Source: Candidatus Lambdaproteobacteria bacterium (GTDB taxonomy: Bacteria > SAR324 > JACQKK01). Taken from it: a stretch of DNA of 36,717 bases. The position numbers and the translations under genes were made by a program. Under the pieces are notes generated by a model that was given only the letters and a program-made list of their open reading frames with translations, was not told where the DNA came from and searched no databases. The DNA lies in the NCBI GenBank assembly GCA_016204605.1, contig JACQKK010000166.1, positions 1 to 36,717 of the forward strand. The letters run 5' to 3'. Positions 27,861 to 36,717 of this stretch are shown here, piece after piece; the first letter of the stretch is position 1, and every line of letters begins with the position of its first letter.

Positions 27861-28427
27861 TCAGGCGCCCGGCGCGGAGCGCTGCGCAGTGCTGCTGTTG
27901 GCCGTGCCGCCGTTGGCCGTGCCGCCGTTGGCCATGCGGGCCGCGGGGGCGCCCCCGGCCGCGGGCTCCACGCCGAAGCGGGGCTCCATCAGCCGCCGGC
28001 GCTGCTCCGCATCGAGGTCGCGGATCATGTGGCACTCGCCCTGGAACTCGGCGCCGCCCTCGATCATCACCGTGCCGGTGTACAAATCGCCGCGCAGGAT
28101 GCCGGTGCGGAACACCTCCACGCGCTCCTCGGCCTTGACGTTGCCTTCGACCCGGCCGCTGATGAGCACGGCATCGGCGACGATATCGCCCTTGACCACG
28201 GCGTTCTGGTTGATGATGAGCACCGTGCCGTTCTCCTTCGAACGGATGGTGCCGGTGACCGTGCCATCGATGCGCAGGGTGCCCTTGAAGCGGATGGTGC
28301 CCTCGAAGCGCGAATCCACCCCCAGCAACCCCACCTCCGACACGGAGGGGATGGGCACCGCCGCCTCTTCGGTCTTCTTGCCGAACACTGCGCCTCCCTG
28401 GTGATGATGCGCGGGCCGGTCGCTCAC
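27861..28427 (-). CDS. Bactofilin
   Basis: Bactofilins are self-polymerising beta-helix cytoskeletal proteins that place cell-wall enzymes. The 188-residue product (175 if it starts at the GTG at 28388) has the bactofilin core: FEGTIRFKGTLRIDGTVTGT, VVKGDIVADAVLISGRVEGN and VFRTGILRGDLYTGTVMIEG, with regular G/D-turn spacing. The GTG at 28427 overlaps the stop of the upstream gene (GTGA). The GTG at 28388 gives the family-typical start VFGKK and has GGGAGG just upstream, so it may be the real one. The C-terminal tail is Gly-, Ala- and Asn-rich, with a 15-bp tandem repeat (27897-27926) that encodes ANGGT units. Confidence 0.92.
   Translation of the reverse strand: MSDRPAHHHQGGAVFGKKTEEAAVPIPSVSEVGLLGVDSRFEGTIRFKGTLRIDGTVTGTIRSKENGTVLIINQNAVVKGDIVADAVLISGRVEGNVKAEERVEVFRTGILRGDLYTGTVMIEGGAEFQGECHMIRDLDAEQRRRLMEPRFGVEPAAGGAPAARMANGGTANGGTANSSTAQRSAPGA
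27897..27926. repeat. 15-bp tandem repeat in the bactofilin C-terminal tail
   Basis: GTTGGCCGTGCCGCC occurs twice without a mismatch (27897-27911, 27912-27926), with a partial third copy after it. It codes for repeated ANGGT residues in the unstructured tail, so length changes would keep the frame and probably be tolerated. Confidence 0.8.
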
Positions 28428-29197
28428 GCGCTCGCTTCGCGGTGCGTCTGCACCACGGGACCCGGCTTGGAGAACGCGGCCTTGTCCATCTCGAACCGCT
28501 CCTTGAGCAGCAGGCCGCCCCGCAACGAAAACAGGTACAACGTCACATGGGTGAACGTCTCCTCCGCCGAGTCGCGCCGGATCGAGCGCTGGTACGTCGT
28601 GGCCCCGCGCAGGCGCGGAAAGCGGATGCCGAGCTTGTAGGCCTGCGGAAACCCTTCCCCGTTCACCCGTACGCTCGGGGTGGGCACATACGCGGGCGGC
28701 GCCTGCTCCTGGTTCTCGAAAATCGCGAACAGGTAGCCGCCCCGGTTTCGCGCATCGTCGATCTGGCCGACCATGCGGAAGGCCACGGTCACGGAGCGGG
28801 GGTCGATGCGCGTGATCACCTGGTAGATGCGCACCGGCGGCGAGTACCGGTCGTCGTCGCCCGCCCGCGCCGCCAGCTCCGCTCCGGCCGCCTGCGCCTC
28901 CGCCGGGAGCGTCGCGTGGGCCACCGGGTTCAGCTTCTCGTCATAGGCGTCCTGATTGGCCGCGGCGATCTGCTCCATCAGCGCATCGCGTTCCCGTTCG
29001 AGCTGGCGCCGCTCGCGCTCCATCCGCTGCCAGTGCGGGAACCGGATCAGGTACAGCGCGCTGAGCGCGGCCATCGCCGCCAGCGCCAGCCCGCCCACCA
29101 CCAGCAGACCGTGAACCCGCCACGCCGAGAGGCTCAACGTGAGCGGGTGGCCAAAATTCCGCGCAACGATGAACGTGTACGTCTTCGAGATTCTCAT
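28424..29197 (-). CDS. Membrane-anchored coiled-coil protein upstream of bactofilin
   Basis: The product is 257 residues from ATG 29197. The N-terminus (MRISKTYTFIVAR) leads into one membrane helix (about residues 30-50), then a coiled coil (about 50-80), then a beta-rich domain (about 105-245). The N-terminal layout is like that of membrane-anchored M23 peptidases often found beside bactofilins, but no LytM motifs (HxxxD, HxH) are present. I do not recognise the C-terminal domain. It is the first gene after a good promoter and overlaps the bactofilin start. It may be a bactofilin partner (inference). The frame is open upstream to 29413, but that region contains the promoter. Confidence 0.6.
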   Translation of the reverse strand: MRISKTYTFIVARNFGHPLTLSLSAWRVHGLLVVGGLALAAMAALSALYLIRFPHWQRMERERRQLERERDALMEQIAAANQDAYDEKLNPVAHATLPAEAQAAGAELAARAGDDDRYSPPVRIYQVITRIDPRSVTVAFRMVGQIDDARNRGGYLFAIFENQEQAPPAYVPTPSVRVNGEGFPQAYKLGIRFPRLRGATTYQRSIRRDSAEETFTHVTLYLFSLRGGLLLKERFEMDKAAFSKPGPVVQTHREASA

Positions 29198-29286
29198 GGC
29201 CACCGCTCGCCGCGCCGCAGGAGTTGCGGCTCTTCGCCTCGGAATGCCCCATCCTACCGCATCCGCGCCCGCACCGGCAAAAATTA

Positions 29287-29303
29287 CCCTATTCGTTATA
29301 GGG
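29287..29303. promoter_or_regulatory. Palindrome overlapping the -10 box (possible operator)
   Basis: CCCTAT-TCGTT-ATAGGG is a perfect 6-bp inverted repeat covering the -10 element of the promoter above. A protein bound here would block RNA polymerase. It could instead be chance symmetry around TATA; no second site is visible. Confidence 0.4.
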
Positions 29304-29323
29304 TCTTTCGCGCGGCAAATCAA
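29295..29323 (-). promoter_or_regulatory. Sigma-70-type promoter for the bactofilin/TPR/two-component operon
   Basis: On the - strand, TTGATT (29323-29318) and TATAAC (29300-29295) are separated by exactly 17 bases: 4/6 and 5/6 matches to the consensus. This is a rare AT-rich patch in very GC-rich sequence. It lies about 100 bases before the first gene's ATG at 29197. Confidence 0.6.
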
Positions 29324-29526
29324 TGAAGTCGCCGCGGGTGTGCGCGCACGGTGGGCACCCGAAGGAAGGCTCCGTGACGGCGTCGGGCAGCCGCCGGGTT
29401 GTCGCAGCGGCAAAGCCCGTCTATCGTGGAAACGATCCGGCGGCGCGGTCCGCCGGCCGGAACGCCGGGCGGGCCCATCCGCCGGTGCTGCTCCCGACCA
29501 GGCTCACCCCCCGGAGCGGAGCCTCC

Positions 29527-30270
29527 ATGCGATTCGCGGTGATCCAGTGCGGCTCGGCGGTGCCCGGCGCGCGCCGCAGGCTGGGGGACTTCGGCGCGAT
29601 GTTCACCGCGCTGCTGGCCGAGCCCGGGCAGACCTGGGACGTGCTGGACGCGCGGGAGGAGTGGCTGCCGCGCGACCCGGCCCGTTACGCGGGCTATCTC
29701 GTCACCGGCAGCACCCGCGCGGCCTACGACTGCGAGCCATGGATCCTGCGCCTGATCGAGGGGCTGGGCGCGGTGCACCGCGCCCGTGTTCCGCTGCTGG
29801 GGGTGTGCTTCGGCAGCCAGTGCGTGGCGGCGGCGCTCGGCGGCGGCGTGGTGGCCAATCCGCTGGGGTGGGAGCTGGGGCTGCGGGAGGTGCACCTGAC
29901 CTCGGCCGGCCGGCAGGTGCCCGGGCTGGAGCGGGCCCCCGCCCCCTTGCGCATCCTGGAAACGCACATGGACATCGTGGCGCCGCCACCCCCCGGCGCG
30001 ATCGTGCTGGCCTCTTCCGCCCGCACCCCGATCGAGCTGTTCGCGCTGGGCACCGACGTGCTGGGGCTGCAGGGCCACCCGGAGTTCGACAACGACACGC
30101 TCGCGGAGGTGATCGCCCTGATGGGCGCGCGCCTGCCCGCGGAGCGGGCGGAGGAGGGCCGGCGGTCGCTCGCCGCCCAGCCCCACCGCGACGTGTTCCG
30201 CGACCTGCTGCGGGCGTTCCTGCGGCGCGACCCCGCCCTGCTCGCCGCCCTGGCGGGGCTTCAGGGGTAG
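29527..30270 (+). CDS. Class I glutamine amidotransferase-like protein
   Basis: The product is 247 residues. It carries the class I amidotransferase triad: nucleophile Cys94 in GVCFGSQCVAAALGG, and His184 with Glu186 in LQGHPEFDND. It is a stand-alone glutaminase-type domain of the GMP-synthase-like/GATase1 group; the ammonia acceptor is unknown. No synthase domain or partner gene is adjacent. GGAG at 29518-29521 precedes the ATG at 29527 and decides the start over longer frames. It is convergent with panB. Confidence 0.88.
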   Translation: MRFAVIQCGSAVPGARRRLGDFGAMFTALLAEPGQTWDVLDAREEWLPRDPARYAGYLVTGSTRAAYDCEPWILRLIEGLGAVHRARVPLLGVCFGSQCVAAALGGGVVANPLGWELGLREVHLTSAGRQVPGLERAPAPLRILETHMDIVAPPPPGAIVLASSARTPIELFALGTDVLGLQGHPEFDNDTLAEVIALMGARLPAERAEEGRRSLAAQPHRDVFRDLLRAFLRRDPALLAALAGLQG

Positions 30271-30346
30271 GCGGGTGCCCCGCCCACCCGGGTTCGCTCG
30301 ATGCCAATCGACGTTTGCCGCCGGGCCGTCGGGGTTGCGGCCGCCC

Positions 30347-31123
30347 TCACTTCGAGATGAAGGTGCCGGCGCGCACTTCCTCGGCGTATTGGCGGATGGC
30401 CTGCTGGATGGTGCGCCCCGCCTCCGTGTAGCGCTTGGCGTGGCGGGGAGTGTAGTCGGGCATGAGCCCGAACAGGTCGTGGAACACCTGCACCTGGCCA
30501 TCGCAATGGGGGCCGGCGCCGATGCCGATGGTGAGGATGTCCAGCCGCGCCGTGATCGATTTGGCCAGCTCGTGGGGGACGTTCTCCAGCACCAGCATCG
30601 AGGCCCCGGCCTCCTGCAGGGCGAGCGATTCCTCCATCAGCCGCGCCGCCTCGGCCTCGGTCTTGCCCTTCTTGCCGTAGCCGCCCAGGGCGTGGATCGA
30701 TTGCGGGGTGACGCCCAGGTGGCCCACCACAGGGATGCCGTAGCCCACCAGCGCCCGCACCTGGGGCAGCACGGGCGTGCCGCCCTCCACCTTCACCCCA
30801 TGGGCCAGCCCTTCCTTGAGGCAGCGCCCGGCGGAGCGCACGGCCTCTTCGACCGAGGGCTGGTAGCTCATGAACGGCAGGTCGGCGATCACCACCGCGT
30901 GCGTCGAGCCGCGGGCCACCATCCGGGTGTGGTACACCACCTGGTCGAGGGTGACGGCGAGCGTGCTCTCATCGCCCTGGATGACCATCCCCAGCGAATC
31001 GCCCACCAGCAGGCAATCCACGGCCTCGTCCACCAGGCGAGCCATGGTGGCGTCGTAGCAGGTGACCATCACGATCGGGGATTTGCCCTTCTGGGCGACC
31101 AGATGTCGGATGGCGCGTTGCAT
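30347..31123 (-). CDS. panB: 3-methyl-2-oxobutanoate hydroxymethyltransferase
   Basis: PanB makes ketopantoate from 2-oxoisovalerate using methylene-tetrahydrofolate, the first committed step of pantothenate synthesis. The 258-residue product has the usual length and motifs: VTCYDATMARL, LLVGDSLGMVIQG (metal-binding Asp), ADLPFMSY, HGVKVEGG, VVGHLGVTPQS and IGIGAGPHCDGQVQV. ATG 31123 has GGGAG 8 bases upstream. A much longer frame upstream (to 31567) is Arg- and Pro-rich and not coding. panC is not next to it. Confidence 0.97.
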   Translation of the reverse strand: MQRAIRHLVAQKGKSPIVMVTCYDATMARLVDEAVDCLLVGDSLGMVIQGDESTLAVTLDQVVYHTRMVARGSTHAVVIADLPFMSYQPSVEEAVRSAGRCLKEGLAHGVKVEGGTPVLPQVRALVGYGIPVVGHLGVTPQSIHALGGYGKKGKTEAEAARLMEESLALQEAGASMLVLENVPHELAKSITARLDILTIGIGAGPHCDGQVQVFHDLFGLMPDYTPRHAKRYTEAGRTIQQAIRQYAEEVRAGTFISK

Positions 31124-31687
31124 AGGCTTGGCTCCCGTCGCCGTCGGTTGACGTTCCCCCCGGCGGGTGCCGCGCCCGGTGCAGCCCGCATGTCTCCCCA
31201 GTCTGTGCGTCCTGCCCGGGTGCGACGGCAGGCTATGTGTGCCGTGCGCTCCGGGGAGGATCAACGAATCCTTTAGCAGATGCGTTCCCGGGAGGAAAGT
31301 CGGCGCGCGACTCGCTGCTGGGTCAGGTTGAAATCGGGTGCGGAGTCTCGCCTGCGGGGCACGGCGACGTGTTGTCGGTCCGCGCCCTTCGGCCCGCTCG
31401 GGGCGGACTCGGCGCGGGGCCTCTCGCGGATGTACGGCGGTGCGAACGGACGCCGCATCCATGCAGGCGCATCGCATCGGCCGCCGCCGGAGCGCACGCC
31501 CCTGGGGGCGGCGCCGTGGGGTCACGCGTTCCGCACGCCCCACGCATCGATCGCGCGGCGCCCCCATTGGCAGGGGCTCCTGGGCACGCTATGGTGGGGC
31601 CTCGTGCTCGCCGGCGACCGGTCGCGCCCAGGGGAAACGGGCCGGGCGCCTCCCCACACCGCTCCAGAGCAGCCTCCCGACGAGGCC
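31124..31687. other. 564-base intergenic region between divergent panB and flavin reductase genes
   Basis: No convincing gene is present; the open frames here are Arg-, Pro- and Ala-rich and have no family look. It contains a good sigma-70-type promoter for the + strand gene (31567-31595). I did not find a convincing promoter for panB. Long for this otherwise compact window. Confidence 0.6.
31567..31595 (+). promoter_or_regulatory. Sigma-70-type promoter for the flavin reductase gene
   Basis: TTGGCA (31567-31572) and TATGGT (31590-31595) are separated by 17 bases: 5/6 and 4/6 matches. It lies about 90 bases upstream of the ATG at 31688. Confidence 0.5.
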
Positions 31688-32152
31688 ATGACGCCCGAGC
31701 TGTACAAGCAGGCCATGCGCCGCCTCGGCTCCGGGGTGAGCGTGATCACGACGCGGACGCCGGCCGGACAGTTGGCCGGCTTCACCGCCACTTCCCTGGT
31801 CTCCGTCTCCCTGGAGCCGCCCCTGGTGCTGTTCTGCCTGCGGCTGGATTCCAACAGCATCGCGGCCTTCCGCGAGGCGCGGGGGTTCGTCGCCAACATC
31901 CTGGCGGCGGGGCAGGAGGCGCTCTCCGAGCAATTCGCGCAACTGGAGGACGACCGCTTCCGCGGCGTGGCGTTCCGCGAGAGCGGCGCCGGCCACCCCA
32001 TCCTTGCGGGCACGCTGGCCAGCCTAGAGTGCAGCACGCGGCAGGTGCTCCCGGCGGGCGACCACGAGCTCTTCCTCGGCGCGGTCGAGGCCATCCACCT
32101 CGGCACGGGACGTGCGCTGATCTACTGGGACGCGCGTTACCACGCGCTATGA
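31688..32152 (+). CDS. Flavin reductase-like FMN-binding protein
   Basis: The product is 154 residues. It has the split-barrel flavin reductase fold: the start LYKQAMRRLGSGVSVITTR, then GFTATSLVSVSLEPPLVLFC (the T-A-x-S-x-x-S-x-x-P-P-L motif that binds FMN), VANILAAGQEALSEQFA, and LECSTRQVLPAGDHELFLGA with the conserved GDHxxxxG. Such proteins supply reduced flavin to partner oxygenases or act alone; no partner is adjacent. An in-frame open stretch runs upstream to 31280 but includes the promoter region and is not protein-like. The ribosome binding site is weak. Confidence 0.9.
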   Translation: MTPELYKQAMRRLGSGVSVITTRTPAGQLAGFTATSLVSVSLEPPLVLFCLRLDSNSIAAFREARGFVANILAAGQEALSEQFAQLEDDRFRGVAFRESGAGHPILAGTLASLECSTRQVLPAGDHELFLGAVEAIHLGTGRALIYWDARYHAL

Positions 32153-32235
32153 TCCGGAGGTGGAATTTCACCCTCCCCGGCCTTCTCTCCCAGGAGCGAG
32201 ACGAAGCCCAAATCACCCCCGGGCGGAACAGCGGC

Positions 32236-32266
32236 CTTTCCCCCCTCCAAGTCGGAGCGGGGGAAG
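32236..32266. terminator. Hairpin between convergent flavin reductase and thiC
   Basis: A long stem (CTCC with GGAG inside, then a C-run with a G-run and TT with AA, with single-base bulges) surrounds a 5-base loop. It lies 84 bases past the flavin reductase stop and 35 bases past the thiC stop, and its ends are A/T-containing on both strands. This is the best bidirectional terminator candidate in the window. Confidence 0.5.
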
Positions 32267-32300
32267 CCACGGTAGCGATGGGGGAGAGGTCCCGCCTGCG

Positions 32301-34360
<2,060 letters not shown>

Positions 34361-34602
34361 TCGCTATCGCACCGAACCTGCGCCATGCGCCGCCGCTTGT
34401 CAAGCGCGGCCGGGATGCGCGCGGCGACGTCACCCACCCCGGCCCTCCCGCACATGGGTGGAGGGCGAACGGCTCCGGAGCATGATCGCAAACCCGCGAG
34501 ACACGCCCAAGACTCGGGCAGTTTCTTGAGAGGCCGCGCTGCCTCGCAGCAGCCGCAGGGAGACTTTTGCAAGGTCTCAAACCGGCATGAGCCGCCGCGC
34601 GG
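34361..34602. other. Spacer between the SDR stop and the TPP riboswitch
   Basis: A 242-base stretch with no convincing gene. On the - strand there is a perfect TTGACA (34403-34398), but the hexamer 17 bases further on (CAGGTT) is a poor -10, so the thiC promoter is not settled. Confidence 0.35.
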
Positions 34603-35418
34603 CTACTGCACATGCCAGCCATCGTCCACCAGCAGCGAGGCGCCGGTGATGCGCGCCGCCTCGGGCGAGGCCAGCCAGCGCACGGCCGCCGCGACGTCCT
34701 CCGGCGCGACGGGCGCGCCGGTGAGGTGGCGCTCGGAGAAGCGCCGCAGCGTCTCCTCGGGCGACCAGCCGAGGGCGCGACCCGTCCCGGCGACGAGCTC
34801 CGTGGCGACGGTGCCCGGGCACACGGCATTGACGGTCACGCCGTGGCCGGCCGCCTCCATGGCCAGCGCCCGCGTGAAGCCGACCAGGGCGTGCTTGGCC
34901 GCCGTGTAGGCCGCACCGGTGCCGATGGCCCGGTGGCCGGCCACGGAGGCGACGTTGACGATGCGTCCCCAGCCGCGCCGCACCATGCCCGGCAGCGCGC
35001 GCCGGGCGGTGAGGAACGCGCCGCGCACGATCACGGCGAACTGGATGTCCCACTCGGCGAGGCTCATCTCCGGCACGGGCTTGAGGACGAACACGCCGGC
35101 GTTGTTGACGAGGATGTCCACACCCGAGTGGTGCGCCTCGATGGTCGCGATCGCCGCCTCCACGTCGCCCGGCTCGCGCACGTCGCAGGGCAGGGCGTCC
35201 ACCCGGCCCGGATGGCGCCCCGCGAGCCCGGCCACGGCACGGCGCAGCGTCGCCGCGTCCGAGAGGGGGTAGGGCACCGCCGCCACCGAGGCGCCCGCCC
35301 GACCGAGGTCAGCCAGGTAGACGTGGGCGCCGGACTCCGCCAGGGCCGAGGCGATGGCGAACCCGATGCCCCGGGCGCCGCCGGTCACCAACGCCACGGG
35401 AGTCGCGGGGGCGGGCAT
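34603..35418 (-). CDS. Short-chain dehydrogenase/reductase (SDR)
   Basis: This is a classical SDR oxidoreductase of 271 residues. Nucleotide-binding motif TGGARGIG is at 12-19, NNAG is at 105-108, and the catalytic residues are Ser158, Tyr171 and Lys175 (YTAAK). The C-terminal ASLLVDDGW is typical. An acidic residue at the end of strand 2 (LADLGR) suggests NAD(H) rather than NADP(H). It resembles 3-oxoacyl-ACP reductase/hydroxybutyrate dehydrogenase types, but the substrate is not readable. ATG 35418 is chosen because the Rossmann fold begins there; the longer frame upstream overlaps the next gene. Confidence 0.9.
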   Translation of the reverse strand: MPAPATPVALVTGGARGIGFAIASALAESGAHVYLADLGRAGASVAAVPYPLSDAATLRRAVAGLAGRHPGRVDALPCDVREPGDVEAAIATIEAHHSGVDILVNNAGVFVLKPVPEMSLAEWDIQFAVIVRGAFLTARRALPGMVRRGWGRIVNVASVAGHRAIGTGAAYTAAKHALVGFTRALAMEAAGHGVTVNAVCPGTVATELVAGTGRALGWSPEETLRRFSERHLTGAPVAPEDVAAAVRWLASPEAARITGASLLVDDGWHVQ

Positions 35419-35457
35419 CGCGGGTCGGGGCCGGGGGTGGAGGGTGCGAACGGGATA

Positions 35458-35521
35458 GGACCTGGGCGAGACACACTCGTCCGTGAGCGGCCTCCCCTCC
35501 GGGAGGTTCCCGCCCAGGTCC
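35458..35521. other. Structured element: 11-bp stem enclosing a second hairpin
   Basis: GGACCTGGGCG (35458-35468) is perfectly complementary to CGCCCAGGTCC (35511-35521). Inside, CCTCCC-CTCC-GGGAGG (35491-35506) forms another hairpin. It lies just past the stop of the upstream unknown gene and 40 bases before the SDR start, all on the - strand. It may be a terminator or an RNA leader element; no T-run follows. Confidence 0.6.
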
Positions 35522-35527
35522 CGATCT

Positions 35528-36717
35528 TCAGCCTGCAACCCGCTGCGCCGCCGGTGCGTCCAGCGGCGCGAAGGGGCGGGGCACGGCCTCGGCCGGCGCT
35601 GAGCCACCGGCCGAAGGCGCCACGGCCGCGGGTGCGTCGAGCCGGTAGGTATCGTCGAGCACGTCCCGCGCGGGGCTGCGCTCGATGCGCCAGCGCCGCA
35701 GGAAGCCCAGCTCCTGCAGGGCGGCCAGCTCGCGCTTGAGCGCCTCCACCATGCGATAGCGGGTGGTCTCGCCGAGCCTGAATCCCGCCTCGTGCAGCAG
35801 TTGACCGGCGTGGCACGTGACCGCCACCGGCTCGCCCGCCGGCACGCGCGCCCAGGCCGCCCGCAGGTGGACGTAGAGGCCGACCGCCAGAGGGTGCTCC
35901 CCGCTCGGCAGCCGCAGCAGCCGCTCCGGCAGGCGCGCATAGGGCTGCCCGAGGCTGGCGCAGCCGCCGTCGTAGAAGCAGGGGTCCACCATCAGCCGCG
36001 CCCGGCTCACTTCGCCCGAAGCCCGGCCCGCCGCGGCTTGCGGCGAATCGGTGGGGGCGAGCTCGCCGGCGCGGGAGAGCACGGTGAGGAAGTGCGACTC
36101 TTCGAGCCGGCTCCTGCCGCCTTGCGTCAGCACGCGGCGCAGCTCGATCTCCGCCAGCAGGTCGAGCAGCCGGGAAAGCTTGCGCGCGCGCACGCGGGCC
36201 GCGCGGGCCGGCTCTCCCGGCTCTGCGGCCTGGCCGAGGAGCACGCCCGGCTCGAGGTCGACGACCTCCGCCGGCCGGCTGCCATGCAGCCGCGCCATCA
36301 GGAGCGCGAACAGCCGCACGCCCTCGGCGCCGAGGCGCTGGTGCACCCGCCGCTGCACCTCCGCCAGGAACGTCGCCGGATCGAGCGGCAGCAGCTCCAC
36401 CTGCTCGGGGCCCTGCCCTCCGCGGCGCTCGGGGATGCGGCAGTAAAGCCGGCAGGGGGTGGCCCCGGCCGTGCCGCTTGCACCATCGGCCGCGCCGGCC
36501 ATCCCATCGCCCCGCGCCGCGCCCGCGAGGGAGCGCGGCAGGTCGCCATCGGGCAGCGCGGGCAGCCCCCGCGCGGTCCGGCTGGCGCGGTCGCTGCGCA
36601 CGCGGCAGATGGCGTGGGCCAGGTCCGCACTCAGGTATTCCCAGCGGCAGAGCGGGCTGCGCGGGCTCCAGCCGAGCGCGTCCGCCTGGAGGGCCGCCTG
36701 GCCCCCCGCGTCGGTCA
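35528..36717 (-). CDS. Unrecognised protein, possible winged-helix C-terminus (start outside window)
   Basis: The - strand frame is open from the right edge to a TGA at 35528-35530, about 396 codons. It continues upstream of the first internal start candidate (GTG at 36601) with coding-like sequence (RWEYLSADLAHAI), so the start is beyond the window. A region near the middle reads LLDLLAEIELRRVL. The last third (VTCHAGQLLHEAGF, RYRMVEALKRELAALQELGF) looks like a winged-helix DNA-binding pattern, as in some replication initiators, but this is only a resemblance. I do not recognise the family. Confidence 0.6.
   Translation of the reverse strand, partial: TDAGGQAALQADALGWSPRSPLCRWEYLSADLAHAICRVRSDRASRTARGLPALPDGDLPRSLAGAARGDGMAGAADGASGTAGATPCRLYCRIPERRGGQGPEQVELLPLDPATFLAEVQRRVHQRLGAEGVRLFALLMARLHGSRPAEVVDLEPGVLLGQAAEPGEPARAARVRARKLSRLLDLLAEIELRRVLTQGGRSRLEESHFLTVLSRAGELAPTDSPQAAAGRASGEVSRARLMVDPCFYDGGCASLGQPYARLPERLLRLPSGEHPLAVGLYVHLRAAWARVPAGEPVAVTCHAGQLLHEAGFRLGETTRYRMVEALKRELAALQELGFLRRWRIERSPARDVLDDTYRLDAPAAVAPSAGGSAPAEAVPRPFAPLDAPAAQRVAG

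Larger units (their letters stand above)
29198..29526. other. Intergenic region between divergent genes
   Basis: These 329 bases separate the - strand coiled-coil/bactofilin operon from the + strand amidotransferase gene. They contain a sigma-70-type promoter for the - strand (29295-29323) and a palindrome over its -10 box. The rest is GC-rich, and I see no gene or clear + strand promoter. Confidence 0.6.

Noticed and set aside
24898-28404. A 1168-codon open frame on the + strand opposite the TPR and bactofilin genes.
   Set aside because: It spans two well-supported - strand genes and the hairpin spacer, and has no family look.
31280-31687. An N-terminal extension of the flavin reductase in the same frame.
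   Set aside because: The sequence is Arg/Pro-rich without fold signs, covers a good promoter, and the family's own start fits at 31688.

Overview
The window is about 36.7 kb of very GC-rich, gene-dense Gram-negative bacterial chromosome. Evidence for Gram-negative: a Nuo-type complex I operon, FtsEX with an EnvC-type activator, LspA, a sigma-54 response regulator and a bactofilin. Gene content fits Pseudomonadota or a nearby deep-branching lineage, but I cannot place it more closely. No rRNA, tRNA, CRISPR array, transposase or integrase was seen.

Layout. (1) Bases 1-9284, + strand: complex I genes nuoF (5' cut by the window edge), a short nuoG, nuoJ, nuoK, nuoL, a small coiled-coil/membrane gene, nuoM and nuoN. 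nuoH and nuoI, expected between nuoG and nuoJ, are absent. (2) 9345-12214: a DedA membrane protein, a hairpin-rich spacer, a DUF2254-like membrane protein and a 73-residue Hfq/Sm-like protein. (3) 12357-14979: an XPB-type helicase overlapping a Bax1/DUF790 nuclease. (4) 14990-19396, - strand: ftsE-ftsX-envC, then a DUF4336 protein and lspA. (5) 19548-29197, - strand: an apparent long operon behind a good sigma-70-type promoter. It encodes a membrane-anchored coiled-coil protein, a bactofilin, a large periplasmic TPR protein, a PAS histidine kinase, an NtrC-class regulator and a small membrane protein. (6) 29527-36717: an amidotransferase, panB, a flavin reductase, thiC with a TPP riboswitch, a short-chain dehydrogenase and an unrecognised protein that runs off the window.

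The most striking object is a 1.9-kb, much less GC-rich islet (19892-21883) placed exactly at the 3' end of the response-regulator gene. It carries a translationally coupled pair: an HD-domain phosphohydrolase of the SAMHD1/YwfO type and a YwgA-like partner. It is flanked by 46-bp direct repeats (45/46 identical) that each encode the last residues and stop codon of the regulator. The regulator therefore stays intact upstream, and the downstream membrane-protein gene keeps its ribosome binding site. The single mismatch is a synonymous CTG/TTG change. This looks like site-specific insertion of a two-gene cargo, possibly a defence or nucleotide-control module, with no recombinase of its own. It is my main candidate for an undescribed system.

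Other points of interest are the CCDC90/DUF1640-like gene inside the complex I operon, the missing nuoH/nuoI, the XPB-Bax1 pair in a bacterium, an LytM-less protein next to the bactofilin, and several long hairpins in the spacers.
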